Shown in pieces: positions 18,330 to 27,114 of a stretch of DNA of 64,000 nucleotides (its first letter is position 1; every line of letters starts with the position of its first letter). Position numbers and translations under genes: made by a program. Origin of the DNA: Xylanibacter brevis ATCC 19188 (GTDB lineage Bacteria > Bacteroidota > Bacteroidia > Bacteroidales > Bacteroidaceae); NCBI RefSeq assembly GCF_000621725.1, contig NZ_KK211334.1:17574-81573 (forward strand), given 5' to 3'. Under the pieces are notes generated by a model. It saw only the letters and a list, made by a program, of their open reading frames with translations. It made no database searches and was not told where the DNA came from.

Positions 18330-18860
18330 ATGAATACCCAATTACTGTTGGACAATCTGCGTTGCATACCAGATTTCCCGAAGAAAGGAATCAATTTCCG
18401 CGATGTCACCACGCTGTATAAGAACGCTGCGTGCATGAAAGAAATGGTCGATGAACTCTATGAAATTTACAAAGACAAGGGCATCACTAAGATTGTGGGC
18501 ATCGAGAGCCGAGGATTTGTACTTGCTTCGGCGCTGGCTCTAAGGTTAGGTGCCGGCGTGGTGCTGGCCAGAAAGCCTGGAAAACTACCTTGGACCACCA
18601 TCAAGGAGTCGTTCTCGAAAGAGTATGGCGTTGACACCGTAGAGATGCACATCGATTCCATCGACGAAAACGACGTAGTGTTAATCCACGACGACCTGCT
18701 GGCTACCGGCGGAACAGCCAAGGCCACCTACAAATTGGTGAAGCATTTCAATCCCAAAGAGATTTTCATGAACTTCATCATCGAGATCAAGGACGAAGGT
18801 CTGCACGGACGCGATGAATTCGACGGACTTTGCGACGTAACGACACTGTTGACGATTTAA
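18330..18860 (+). CDS. apt: Adenine phosphoribosyltransferase
   Basis: A 176-residue purine salvage enzyme that makes AMP from adenine and PRPP. Visible marks are the N-terminal IPDFPKKGINFRDVTTL, KIVGIESRGFVLASALALRLG, the flexible-loop region RKPGKLPW, and the PRPP-binding motif VVLIHDDLLATGGTA. The length is normal. It lies between two parS-like sites and is followed by a terminator hairpin, so it is probably transcribed with or just after mnmG. Confidence 0.97.
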   Translation: MNTQLLLDNLRCIPDFPKKGINFRDVTTLYKNAACMKEMVDELYEIYKDKGITKIVGIESRGFVLASALALRLGAGVVLARKPGKLPWTTIKESFSKEYGVDTVEMHIDSIDENDVVLIHDDLLATGGTAKATYKLVKHFNPKEIFMNFIIEIKDEGLHGRDEFDGLCDVTTLLTI

Positions 18861-18880
18861 ATCGCAAAAACAACACCAAC

Positions 18881-18915
18881 CCCCTCCCCCAACCTGCGAT
18901 GTGGGAGGGGATTTT
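18881..18915 (+). terminator. Terminator after apt
   Basis: CCCCTCCC (18881-18888) pairs with GGGAGGGG (18903-18910) and is followed by ATTTTT. Similar GC-rich CCCTCC/GGAGGG hairpins recur after dtd (21757-21775) and near 310-345, so this may be a small dispersed element used as a terminator. Confidence 0.7.
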
Positions 18916-18947
18916 TATAGGAAAACGCAGGAAGAAGAAAGCAAATA

Positions 18948-18963
18948 CGTTTCACGTGAAACA
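18948..18963. promoter_or_regulatory. parS-like ParB binding site 2
   Basis: CGTTTCACGTGAAACA is 15 of 16 identical to the parS consensus, with the same perfect 14-bp core as the first site. It sits immediately upstream of the uvrC start (18971). Confidence 0.85.
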
Positions 18964-18970
18964 CTAAAGT

Positions 18971-20797
18971 ATGACAAAGGAAGAGAACGAGGCACGTTTA
19001 GCCTATCTGAAGGGTATCGTTTCGCGACTCCCTGAGAAGCCTGGCAGCTATCAATATTACGATAGTGAAGGTACGATTATATACGTTGGTAAGGCGAAGA
19101 ACCTGAAATCGCGTGTCTCATCCTACTTTCATACCGAGGTAGATCGCTTCAAAACGAAGGTGCTGGTGTCTAAGATTCACGACATCAGCTACACGGTGGT
19201 CAACACCGAAGAGGACGCACTACTGCTTGAAAATTCGCTCATCAAGAAGTATAATCCGCGCTACAACGTGCTATTGAAAGACGGAAAGACCTACCCCAGC
19301 ATCTGTGTGACCAACGAGCCCTTCCCACGTATCTTCAAAACACGCACCATCAACAAGAAATGGGGCACCTATTTCGGGCCCTATTCCCACATCGGTTCGA
19401 TGAATGCCGTGCTGGAACTAATCAACAAGCTGTACCATCCGCGCACCTGTCGGCAGCCCATCACAAAGGAGGGAATTGCCGCCGGAAAATACCAGGTGTG
19501 CCTGGAGTATCACATCAAGAATTGCGGTGGGCCATGCGTAGCAAAACAGAGCTACGAAAACTACCAGCAAAACATGCTGCAGGCACGCGAAATCTTGAAG
19601 GGAAACACGCGCGAAGTGCTGCGCCAGATGCGCGAAAAGATGCAGCTTTTGGCCGAGGAGCTACGCTTTGAAGAGGCCGAAGAGGTGAAGCGAAAATACC
19701 TGTTGATAGACTCGTTTGTGAGCAAGAGCGAGGTGGTGAGCCACACCATCAACAACGTAGATGTGTTCTCGATTACCAACGACGAGAAAATTGCGTATAT
19801 CAACTACATACACGTGTCGAACGGAGCCATTAATCAGTCGTTTACGTTCGAATTTAAAAAGCGCTTGAAAGAAACAAACGAAGAGCTGTTGCAGTTGGGC
19901 ATCGTAGAGATGCGTGAGCGTTTTAAGAGCAATTCCAAGGAGATTGTGGTGCCTTTCGACCTCGAAATGGAACTGGATGGCGTCACCTTCACCATCCCTC
20001 AGCGCGGCGATAAAAAGACGTTGCTGGACCTCTCGGAAATGAATGGCAAACAGTATAAGTTCGACCGCCTGAAACAGGCTGAGAAACTGAATCCAGAACA
20101 GAAACAGGTGCGCCTGATGAAGGAACTGCAAGAGAAACTGGGACTGCCAAAGATGCCCTATCAGATAGAGTGTTTCGACAACTCTAACATATCGGGAACG
20201 GACGCCGTGGCCGCTTGTGTGGTGTTTAAATCGATGAAACCCAGCAAGCAAGACTATAAGAAATACAACATTAAGACGGTGGTGGGGCCCGACGATTATG
20301 CGTCGATGAAGGAGGTGGTGTATCGCCGTTATAAGCGCCTGGTGGAGGAGGAAGAGCCCCTACCCGACCTCATCGTAGCCGACGGTGGTAAAGGCCAGAT
20401 GGAGGTGATCCGCGAGGTGATACAGGACGAGCTGAACCTGGACATTCCTATCGCCGGTTTGGCGAAAGACAACCGCCACCGCACCAACGAACTGCTCTAT
20501 GGTTTTCCGCCCCGCGTGATTGGTTTGAAGACCAACTCTGAGCTCTTCCACGTGCTCACGCAACTACAGGACGAGGTGCACCGCTTTGCCATCACCTTCC
20601 ACCGCGACAAGCGCAGCAAACATGCACTGCACTCGGAACTGGATGATATTCAGGGCATTGGCCCCAAGACGCGCGACGCACTGATTGACAAACTGAAGAG
20701 CGTGAAGCGCATCAAAGATGCTGATATTCAACAACTTACAGAGATTATTGGCACATCAAAAGCACAAATCATCTACAACCACTTCCACCAATCATAA
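18971..20797 (+). CDS. uvrC: Excinuclease ABC subunit C
   Basis: A 608-residue UvrC. The GIY-YIG nuclease domain is at the N-terminus (KPGSYQYYDSEGTIIYVGKAKNLKSRVSSYF), followed by a UvrB-interacting UVR region near 200-235. The RNase H-like second nuclease follows (IECFDNSNISGTDAVAACVVF, DLIVADGGKGQ), and C-terminal HhH motifs end it (DIQGIGPKTRDALIDKLKSVKRI). It makes both incisions in nucleotide-excision repair. It starts 8 nt after parS site 2, and a parS-like site follows directly after its stop. Confidence 0.97.
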   Translation: MTKEENEARLAYLKGIVSRLPEKPGSYQYYDSEGTIIYVGKAKNLKSRVSSYFHTEVDRFKTKVLVSKIHDISYTVVNTEEDALLLENSLIKKYNPRYNVLLKDGKTYPSICVTNEPFPRIFKTRTINKKWGTYFGPYSHIGSMNAVLELINKLYHPRTCRQPITKEGIAAGKYQVCLEYHIKNCGGPCVAKQSYENYQQNMLQAREILKGNTREVLRQMREKMQLLAEELRFEEAEEVKRKYLLIDSFVSKSEVVSHTINNVDVFSITNDEKIAYINYIHVSNGAINQSFTFEFKKRLKETNEELLQLGIVEMRERFKSNSKEIVVPFDLEMELDGVTFTIPQRGDKKTLLDLSEMNGKQYKFDRLKQAEKLNPEQKQVRLMKELQEKLGLPKMPYQIECFDNSNISGTDAVAACVVFKSMKPSKQDYKKYNIKTVVGPDDYASMKEVVYRRYKRLVEEEEPLPDLIVADGGKGQMEVIREVIQDELNLDIPIAGLAKDNRHRTNELLYGFPPRVIGLKTNSELFHVLTQLQDEVHRFAITFHRDKRSKHALHSELDDIQGIGPKTRDALIDKLKSVKRIKDADIQQLTEIIGTSKAQIIYNHFHQS

Positions 20798-20813
20798 CTT
20801 TCCACGTGGAAAA
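20798..20813. promoter_or_regulatory. parS-like site 3 (variant)
   Basis: CTTTCCACGTGGAAAA has a perfect TTTCCACGTGGAAA palindrome (20799-20812). It resembles the TTCCACGTGGAA form of parS known from Pseudomonas more than the TTTCACGTGAAA form of the two sites upstream. It may be a weaker ParB site or an unrelated palindrome directly after uvrC. Confidence 0.5.
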
Positions 20814-20832
20814 GCATCAGCCTGCACCATCC

Positions 20833-21087
20833 AAAGCGGCACTTTCTTCAACCGGAAGTGCCGCTTTTGCATGTCAATAGTGACAGTATTGTGATGCAAT
20901 AGTGCCACTATTGTTTTCTAAAAGTGCCACTATTGTTTTCTAAAAGTGCCACTTTTGACTTCCAATAGTGGCACTTTTGGTCTGAATCTAGAGTCTAGAT
21001 CACCCATTTCTAGACTCTAGAATGACTCAATCTAGACCCTAGAATGAGGTCATCTAGACTCTAGAAAGCACCTTTCTAGCCCCTAGA
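20833..21087. repeat. Phased palindrome array A: twelve 13-nt odd palindromes at an exact 22-nt period
   Basis: Thirteen-base units (six-base arm, one centre base, six-base arm) start at 20833 and every 22 nt to 21075. Units 1-7 belong to an AAAGTG-N-CACTTT family, for example ATAGTG-C-CACTAT at 20899 and AAAGTG-C-CACTTT at 20943. Units 8-12 are TCTAGA-S-TCTAGA (20987, 21009, 21031, 21053, 21075). At least 4 of 6 arm pairs, usually 5 or 6, are complementary in every unit. The 9-nt spacers vary but often extend the palindrome by one or two bases. Units 1 and 2 also form a hairpin with a 12-bp stem (20833-20844/20856-20867) that may terminate uvrC. The rest of the uvrC-dtd gap, 21088-21221, shows nothing clear. 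Confidence 0.9.
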
Positions 21088-21221
21088 CGAAAAACAATGG
21101 GGTAAGTATTGCATTTTGAAAGGGAAACTATGAGGGGGCAAAAGCGCTTGTTTTGGCTCGTGATTTGGGCGCTTTTAATTCCTAAAACGAGGTTCCAGGG
21201 CACAACAAAGAATGAATTTCG

Positions 21222-21285
21222 AAGATACTTTCGTTCGGAAAATTGCAAATAAATTTGCATTTTCGCTCACTTAATCGTACCTTTG
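21222..21285 (+). promoter_or_regulatory. Promoter cassette copy upstream of dtd
   Basis: A cassette shared with 28089-28150. It has a CGTTCGGAAAA block, the palindrome TGCAAAT-aa-ATTTGCA, TTTG (-33, 21254-21257, inside the palindrome), exactly 20 nt, then TACCTTTG (-7, 21278-21285). The start codon of dtd is at 21290, so transcription should begin at or next to the ATG. Confidence 0.8.
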
Positions 21286-21289
21286 CAAC

Positions 21290-21742
21290 ATGAGAATAGT
21301 AATACAACGCGTGAGCCATGCCTCAGTGACTATTGATGGGGCCGTGAAATCGAGCATTGGAAAGGGATATCTGATACTTCTGGGCGTCTGCGAAGAGGAC
21401 ACCGAAGAGGATGTAGATTGGCTGGTGCGCAAGGTGGTGGGCCTGCGCGTTTTCGACGACGAAAACGGGGTGATGAACCGTTCTATCATGGAGACGGGCG
21501 GCGAGGCACTCGTGGTGAGCCAGTTTACACTGTTTGCAAGCTACAAGAAGGGCAATCGACCCTCGTGGTTGAGAGCAGCAAGGCACGAGGTCAGTGTGCC
21601 GCTCTACGAGCTTTTCTGCAAGAAGCTGAGCAGCGAGATGGGCAAGCCCTGCGGCACGGGCGAGTTTGGTGCCGATATGAAGGTGGAACTGCTCAACGAT
21701 GGGCCGGTGACCATCTGTATGGATACGAAGAACAAGGAGTGA
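21290..21742 (+). CDS. dtd: D-aminoacyl-tRNA deacylase
   Basis: A 150-residue Dtd. The start MRIVIQRVSHASVTIDG is canonical, SQFTLFA carries the catalytic Ser/Thr motif, and the C-terminal NDGPVTICM matches the family GPVT motif. It hydrolyses D-amino acids and glycine wrongly attached to tRNA. The -7 box ends 4 nt before the ATG, implying a leaderless or nearly leaderless mRNA, and the conserved N-terminus leaves no better start. The MazG-like gene follows 51 nt later on the same strand. Confidence 0.96.
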   Translation: MRIVIQRVSHASVTIDGAVKSSIGKGYLILLGVCEEDTEEDVDWLVRKVVGLRVFDDENGVMNRSIMETGGEALVVSQFTLFASYKKGNRPSWLRAARHEVSVPLYELFCKKLSSEMGKPCGTGEFGADMKVELLNDGPVTICMDTKNKE

Positions 21743-21793
21743 AGACCTCACCCCGGCCCTCTCCAAAGGAGAGGGGGATATATAATTATTGAT

Positions 21794-22141
21794 ATGACGA
21801 TAGAAGAGGCACAGGAGACTGTGGATAGATGGATTAAGACGTATGGCGTGAGGTACTTTGGCGAACTCACCAATATGACGGTGCTGACTGAGGAGGTGGG
21901 CGAACTGGCGCGCATCATCAGTAGGCGCTATGGCGAACAGTCGTGGAAAGCGTCAGACCCACGGGCTGTCGACAACGGGCGCGAGGCGCTGGGCGAAGAG
22001 ATGGCCGACGTGCTGTGGGTGCTGCTCTGTCTGGCCAATCAGACGGGCGTGGATCTGACCCAGGAGCTACAGAAATCTATCGATAAAAAGACAAAGAGAG
22101 ACGCAACAAGACATATATGTAACCCTAAACTTAAAGCATAA
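21794..22141 (+). CDS. MazG-like nucleotide pyrophosphohydrolase
   Basis: A 115-residue all-alpha NTP pyrophosphatase. The metal-binding helices are TVLTEEVGELARIISRRYGE (ExxE-type) and ALGEEMADVLWVLLCLANQ (ExxD-type), the MazG-like arrangement. It probably hydrolyses non-canonical nucleoside triphosphates to monophosphates. It lies between dtd and deoC in a same-strand run, which fits a nucleotide or quality-control theme. Its stop is 5 nt before the deoC start. The symbol is left blank because several small MazG-like families share these motifs. Confidence 0.85.
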   Translation: MTIEEAQETVDRWIKTYGVRYFGELTNMTVLTEEVGELARIISRRYGEQSWKASDPRAVDNGREALGEEMADVLWVLLCLANQTGVDLTQELQKSIDKKTKRDATRHICNPKLKA

Positions 22142-22146
22142 CAACT

Positions 22147-23037
22147 ATGGAAGAAAAGAACAAGATTGAACAAGTGCTGAGCCAGTACAACCTCGACATC
22201 ACCGACGAGGAAGTACGTGAGGCCGTGAAGACGATCATCGCCGAAAAGGTGCCCCTGAACGATACACATGAAGTGAAGAAATTCCTGATGGGAAGCGTGG
22301 AACTGACCACCCTGAAGACCACCGACAGCGAGACGTCGGTGATGGCCTTCACTGAGAAGGTAAACCAGTTTGACGAGCAGTATCCCGACCTACCCCACGT
22401 AGCCACCATCTGCGTTTATCCTAAGTTTGCCAAGACAGTCAGCGAGACACTCGAGGTAGAGGGTGTCGAGGTGGCCTGCGTATCGGGCAGTTTCCCCTCG
22501 TCACAGTCGCTCATCGAGGTTAAGACCGTAGAGACCTCGCTGGCCGTAAAAGACGGTGCCACTGAGATAGATATCGTGATGAACGTGGGTGCCTTCCTGG
22601 AGGGCGACTACGACACCGTGGTAGATGAGATCCAGCAACAGAAGGAAGCCTGTGGCGAACAGGCCATGAAGGTGATTCTGGAGACCGGTTGCCTGAAGAC
22701 GGCCAAGAACATCAAGATTGCCTCACTGCTGTCGATGTATGGCGGTGCCGACTATATCAAGACCTCTACCGGCAAGCTGGAGCCCGCCGCTACCCCCGAG
22801 GCTGCCTACGTGATGTGTCAGGCTATCAAAGAGTACTACGATAAGACCGGCATACAGATTGGTTTTAAGCCCGCTGGCGGCCTTAACAGCGTGATGGATG
22901 CACTGATCTACTACACCATCGTGAAAGAGGTTCTGGGCGAGAAATGGCTCACCAACAAGTGGTTCCGCATGGGCACCAGTCGTCTGGCCAACCTCCTGCT
23001 GAGCGAAGTGGTAGGCGAAGAGGTGAAGTTCTTCTAA
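22147..23037 (+). CDS. deoC: Deoxyribose-phosphate aldolase
   Basis: A 296-residue class I aldolase with a TIM barrel. DIVMNVGAFLEGDYDTV and MKVILETGCL are typical strands. The Schiff-base lysine lies in GGADYIKTSTGK, and FKPAGGLNSVMDAL closes the barrel. It splits deoxyribose-5-phosphate into acetaldehyde and glyceraldehyde-3-phosphate in deoxynucleoside catabolism. About 40 N-terminal residues precede the barrel core. A perfect 8-bp hairpin (AAGCGCAT/ATGCGCTT) begins at its stop codon region and may end transcription, although no T-run follows. Confidence 0.95.
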   Translation: MEEKNKIEQVLSQYNLDITDEEVREAVKTIIAEKVPLNDTHEVKKFLMGSVELTTLKTTDSETSVMAFTEKVNQFDEQYPDLPHVATICVYPKFAKTVSETLEVEGVEVACVSGSFPSSQSLIEVKTVETSLAVKDGATEIDIVMNVGAFLEGDYDTVVDEIQQQKEACGEQAMKVILETGCLKTAKNIKIASLLSMYGGADYIKTSTGKLEPAATPEAAYVMCQAIKEYYDKTGIQIGFKPAGGLNSVMDALIYYTIVKEVLGEKWLTNKWFRMGTSRLANLLLSEVVGEEVKFF

Positions 23038-23056
23038 GCGCATTTTCATGCGCTTA

Positions 23057-23204
23057 AACTGAGAGTTGAGAACTGAGAACTGAGAGGTTCTTATAAGTGA
23101 AAAGTGAGAGGTGAGAAGTATTATTAGTACTACTCACCTCTCATTATAATTAGAACCAGCAGGTCTAATCATACCTCTCAGTTCTCAACTCTCAGTTCTC
23201 AGTT
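23057..23204. repeat. CTCAGTTCTCA inverted-repeat element, copy 1
   Basis: About 150 nt made of short GAGAACTGA/TCAGTTCTC direct repeats arranged as imperfect inverted arms (23057-23088 and 23173-23204). The inner hairpin is GAGAGGTGAG/CTCACCTCTC. A nearly identical copy lies at 30197-30351 and a rearranged relative at about 46288-46395. It has no coding potential and lies between two convergent genes. Confidence 0.8.
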
Positions 23205-23209
23205 AAAAC

Positions 23210-24187
23210 CTACTTTCTTCTCTGAATAACATAGTCCAGATACGCCGTGAGCGCCGTAGCAATCGAGGGATCTTTTACGCAACTATCTACATACTGTTGC
23301 GCCTTGCGGTGGTAGTCCTCCATGCATTTCTCAGCATATTCTATACCACCCTGCTGCTTGGTGAACTCCACCAAGACGGCGATTTCATCGGGGTTGATAG
23401 TGCCCGCCTTCACCTTCTTGGCCAACGTCATCATCGAGTCGAAGGGCGAATGCTGCAGGGCGTAGATCACGGGCAGCGTCAGCTTACCCTCCGCCATATC
23501 ATTGCCCGTAGGCTTACCTATCTCCTTCGAGTCGTAGTAGTCGAAGATATCATCGCGGATCTGGAACATGATGCCCAGGTCGTGACCAAACTGGCGGGCC
23601 TTCTCCACCTCCTCGTCGGAGGCACCGGCAGAGAGCGCACCTATCGATGAACAGGCGGCAAAGAGCACCGCCGTCTTCTGTTCTATCACCTGATAATAGA
23701 CATCCTCGGAGATCTCCTCGTTCTTGATGTTCTGCAACTGCAGAATTTCGCCCGAGGCCAGCACCCTACCCAACTCTGCCAGCGTCTCGATGATGCGCTG
23801 GTTGTTGGTGAACGACACCTTCAGCAGTGCGGTGGAAAGGATGAAATCGCCCACCAGCACAGCCGCCTTGTTATTATAGGTGGCATTCACCGAGGCCTGT
23901 CCGCGGCGCTCCTCGCTCTCATCTACCACATCGTCGTGAACCAGCGAGGCCGTGTGCAGCAGTTCCAGACCGATGGCTGAGTTCAGCGTCACGTCCGTCA
24001 CCGAGCCATAGTTCTTAGCCAGCAGCATCAGCAACATGGGGCGCATGCGCTTGCCACCGCGCTGTTTGATGTGCGACAGCACCTCAGACAGCAACGTATC
24101 CTCATGACTCAGAGACTGCTCGAAGAGTGAAATAAACTCGTTTAGTTCCGACTCGATAGGTCGTTTGATAAGAGATAGATAGTCCAT
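23210..24187 (-). CDS. Polyprenyl synthetase (trans-isoprenyl diphosphate synthase)
   Basis: A 325-residue all-alpha prenyltransferase. The first aspartate-rich motif is LVHDDVVDESEERRG and the second is MFQIRDDIFDYYD. KQRGGKRMRPMLLMLLAKNYG is typical of the substrate site. It elongates farnesyl or geranyl diphosphate to the long-chain prenyl diphosphate used for menaquinone, like IspB. Chain length cannot be read with certainty, so no symbol is given. It is transcribed divergently from polA. A -7-like TAATTTTG lies at 24212-24205 with a TTG about 21 nt upstream. Confidence 0.93.
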   Translation of the reverse strand: MDYLSLIKRPIESELNEFISLFEQSLSHEDTLLSEVLSHIKQRGGKRMRPMLLMLLAKNYGSVTDVTLNSAIGLELLHTASLVHDDVVDESEERRGQASVNATYNNKAAVLVGDFILSTALLKVSFTNNQRIIETLAELGRVLASGEILQLQNIKNEEISEDVYYQVIEQKTAVLFAACSSIGALSAGASDEEVEKARQFGHDLGIMFQIRDDIFDYYDSKEIGKPTGNDMAEGKLTLPVIYALQHSPFDSMMTLAKKVKAGTINPDEIAVLVEFTKQQGGIEYAEKCMEDYHRKAQQYVDSCVKDPSIATALTAYLDYVIQRRK

Positions 24188-24273
24188 TATGATTAATTTT
24201 GAGACAAAATTACTGAAAATATCGGAGTAATACCAATTTTTTTAGTAATTTTACCGAAAAATCTGAAATATAC

Positions 24274-27042
24274 ATGGAGAAACTGTTTCTTTTAGATGCC
24301 TATGCCCTGATTTACAGGTCGTACTACGCATTCATCAAAAACCCACGCATCAACTCCAAAGGTCTGAACACATCGGCTATCATCGGCTTTGTGAACACCC
24401 TCCAGGAAGTCATAGAGAAAGAGCAACCCAAATACCTGGGTGTGGCCTTCGACCCCCATGGACTGACCTTCCGCAGCGAGGCGTTCCCCGCCTATAAAGC
24501 ACAACGCGAAGCCACCCCCGAGGATATCCGCAAGGCGGTGCCCATCATCAAAGACCTGCTGGCAGCCTACCGCATATCGGTGCTGCAGGTGGATGGTTTC
24601 GAGGCCGACGACGTGATAGGCACTCTGGCCAAAAAGGCCGATTCTATCGAAAACATCGAGACCTACATGCTGACCCCCGATAAGGACTACGGCCAATTGG
24701 TGAGCGAGCGCACCAAAATCTTCCGCCCGCGCCATGGTGGCGGCTACGAGGTGATGGGTCCACACGAGGTGTGCGAGAAATATGCCATCGAAAACACCAC
24801 GCAGGTCATAGACTTGTTGGCACTGATGGGCGACTCGGCCGACAACTTCCCCGGTTGTCCGGGCGTGGGCGAAAAGACGGCTGCCAAGATCATTGCCGAC
24901 TTCGGCAGCGTGGAACAGCTACTGGCCCGCACCGACGAACTGAAGGGTGCACTGAAGAAGAAGGTGGAGGAACACGTGGACGACATCAAGATGAGCTATT
25001 TCCTGGCCACCATCCGCACCGACGTGCCCATCGAACTGAAACTCGACGAACTGCAACTGCAGCAACCCGACGAGGAAAAACTCAGCGAACTGTTCACCGA
25101 ACTGGAGTTTAAGGCACTGACACAACGAGTTCTTAAAAAAGTTGAAAAGAAGCCAAAATCTAATAATTCGCAGCTTTCTCTCTTTGAAGAATTTGCCACC
25201 GACGATGCGGAAACGCCAAAATTTTCGAGTTTTGAGACCATTAAAACGGTGGCTCATAATTACAAACTCGTTGAAAATGAGGTAGATTTAAAAAATCTAT
25301 ATGATTTATTTAGGACAAAACAAATTCTTTGTCTAGACACGGAGACCACTTCCACCACCGCCATCGACGCCGAATTGGTGGGTTTGAGCTTCGCCGTGAC
25401 CGAACATGAGGCGTTTTATGTGCCCATTCCTGCCAAACGTGAAGAAGCGTTGCGAATTGTTAATATCTTTAAACCTCTCTACGAAGACCCTTCGATTTTG
25501 AAAATCGGTCAAAATTTGAAGTACGACCTCGAGGTGCTGAGAAATTATGATGTGCATCTGGACGGCCCGATGTGGGACACAATGATAGCCCACTACCTCA
25601 TCCAACCAGAGTTGCACCACAACATGGACTACATGGCCGAGACACTGCTGAACTACCAGACGGTGCACATCGACGAACTGATAGGACCCAAGGGAAAGAA
25701 CCAGCGGTCTATGCGCGACCTCACACCACAGCAGGTCTATGAGTATGCCTGCGAGGATGCCGACATCACGCTGCAACTGAAAAACAAGTTGGAGGGTCTG
25801 CTGAAAGAGCACCACTGCGAGGAACTGTTCTACGAGATAGAGATGCCACTGATGCCCGTGCTGGCCGAGATGGAAATGAACGGCGTGTGCCTGGACACCG
25901 AGTCGCTGCAGGAAACGGCGAAGGCACTGAACGAACGCATGGCAACCATCGAGGCGCGCATCTACGAACTGGCTGGTCAGCAGTTTAATATTGCCTCGCC
26001 AAAACAGGTAGGCGAGATATTGTTCGACAAGCTAAAGATTGTAGAGAAAGCCAAGAAGACCAAGACTGGACAGTACGTGACCAGCGAAGAGGTGCTGCAA
26101 CAGCTGAAAAACAAGCACGAGATTGTGGCAGACATCCTGGAACACAGAGGGTTGAAGAAACTCATCGGCACCTATATAGAGGCACTGCCCAAGCTGATAA
26201 ACCCACGCACAGGCCACATCCACACTTCGTTCAACCAGACGGTGACGGCCACCGGACGACTCTCTTCGTCAGACCCCAACCTGCAGAATATTCCCATTCG
26301 CGGCGAGGACGGCAAGGAAATACGCAAGGCCTTTATCCCCGAACCGGGCTGCCTGTTCTTCTCGGCCGACTATAGTCAGATAGAACTGCGCGTGATGGCG
26401 CATCTGTCGAAAGACGAACACATGATCGAGGTGTTTAAAAACGGAAAAGACCTGCATGCTGCCACCGCAGCCAACATCTATAAAAAGCCTATCGAGGAGG
26501 TGAGCCGCGACGAGCGAACCAAGTCGAAGCGTGCCAACTTCGGCATCATCTACGGCATCACCGTGTTCGGACTGGCTGAACGACTCGACATTCCTCGCGA
26601 GGAAGCTAAGATGCTGATAGACGGCTATTTCGACACCTTCCCACAGGTGCAGCAGTACATGGAACAGTCGAAAGAGGTGGCACGCCAGCAGGGCTACGTC
26701 ACCACCCTATTCGGACGTCGCCGCTATCTGCCAGACATCAACTCGCAGAACGCCACCGTACGAGGCTTTGCCGAGCGCAACGCCATCAACGCACCCATCC
26801 AGGGCACCGCTGCCGACATCATTAAGGTGGCGATGATACGCATCTTCCAGCGCTTCAAGGCCGAAGGCATCAAGAGCAAGATGATACTACAGGTGCACGA
26901 CGAACTGAACTTCAGCGTCTTCCCCGAGGAGAAAGAGCAGGTGGAGAGCATCGTGCTGGAGGAGATGCAGCACGCCATGAGCCTGGACGTGCCACTGGTG
27001 GCCGACTCGGGCTTTGGCAAGAACTGGCTGGAGGCGCACTAA
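24274..27042 (+). CDS. polA: DNA polymerase I
   Basis: A 922-residue, three-domain enzyme. The 5'-3' exonuclease spans about 1-290 (LLDAYALIYRSYYAF, GFEADDVIGTLA, GCPGVGEKTAAKII). The 3'-5' proofreading domain spans about 340-530 and has Asp355 and Glu357 in CLDTETTS, so proofreading should be active. The family A polymerase spans about 550-922 with DYSQIELRVMAHLS, RRYLPDINSQN and QVHDELNFSVFPEE. It processes Okazaki fragments and fills repair gaps. It has its own terminator downstream. Confidence 0.97.
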   Translation: MEKLFLLDAYALIYRSYYAFIKNPRINSKGLNTSAIIGFVNTLQEVIEKEQPKYLGVAFDPHGLTFRSEAFPAYKAQREATPEDIRKAVPIIKDLLAAYRISVLQVDGFEADDVIGTLAKKADSIENIETYMLTPDKDYGQLVSERTKIFRPRHGGGYEVMGPHEVCEKYAIENTTQVIDLLALMGDSADNFPGCPGVGEKTAAKIIADFGSVEQLLARTDELKGALKKKVEEHVDDIKMSYFLATIRTDVPIELKLDELQLQQPDEEKLSELFTELEFKALTQRVLKKVEKKPKSNNSQLSLFEEFATDDAETPKFSSFETIKTVAHNYKLVENEVDLKNLYDLFRTKQILCLDTETTSTTAIDAELVGLSFAVTEHEAFYVPIPAKREEALRIVNIFKPLYEDPSILKIGQNLKYDLEVLRNYDVHLDGPMWDTMIAHYLIQPELHHNMDYMAETLLNYQTVHIDELIGPKGKNQRSMRDLTPQQVYEYACEDADITLQLKNKLEGLLKEHHCEELFYEIEMPLMPVLAEMEMNGVCLDTESLQETAKALNERMATIEARIYELAGQQFNIASPKQVGEILFDKLKIVEKAKKTKTGQYVTSEEVLQQLKNKHEIVADILEHRGLKKLIGTYIEALPKLINPRTGHIHTSFNQTVTATGRLSSSDPNLQNIPIRGEDGKEIRKAFIPEPGCLFFSADYSQIELRVMAHLSKDEHMIEVFKNGKDLHAATAANIYKKPIEEVSRDERTKSKRANFGIIYGITVFGLAERLDIPREEAKMLIDGYFDTFPQVQQYMEQSKEVARQQGYVTTLFGRRRYLPDINSQNATVRGFAERNAINAPIQGTAADIIKVAMIRIFQRFKAEGIKSKMILQVHDELNFSVFPEEKEQVESIVLEEMQHAMSLDVPLVADSGFGKNWLEAH

Positions 27043-27055
27043 GAGCAACAAAAAA

Positions 27056-27088
27056 AGTGGGCGCGATCATCAACTGAGGGCGCCCACT
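27056..27088 (+). terminator. Terminator between polA and the convergent hypothetical gene
   Basis: The arms AGTGGGCG (27056-27063) and CGCCCACT (27081-27088) have A-rich sequence on the left and an A/T-rich stretch on the right. It can serve both convergent genes. Confidence 0.75.
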
Positions 27089-27114
27089 AATGAAAAAATA
27101 GTAATAATAAAGTA

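Noticed and set aside
20833..21087. Array A as a CRISPR array
   Set aside because: Repeats of 13 nt with 9-nt spacers are far too short, the units are palindromic in themselves and change sequence, and no cas gene is near.
20833..21087. Array A as integron attC sites or DnaA/ParB iterons
   Set aside because: There is no integrase and no R'/R'' core. The units do not match DnaA boxes or parS, and two unrelated unit sequences alternate in blocks.
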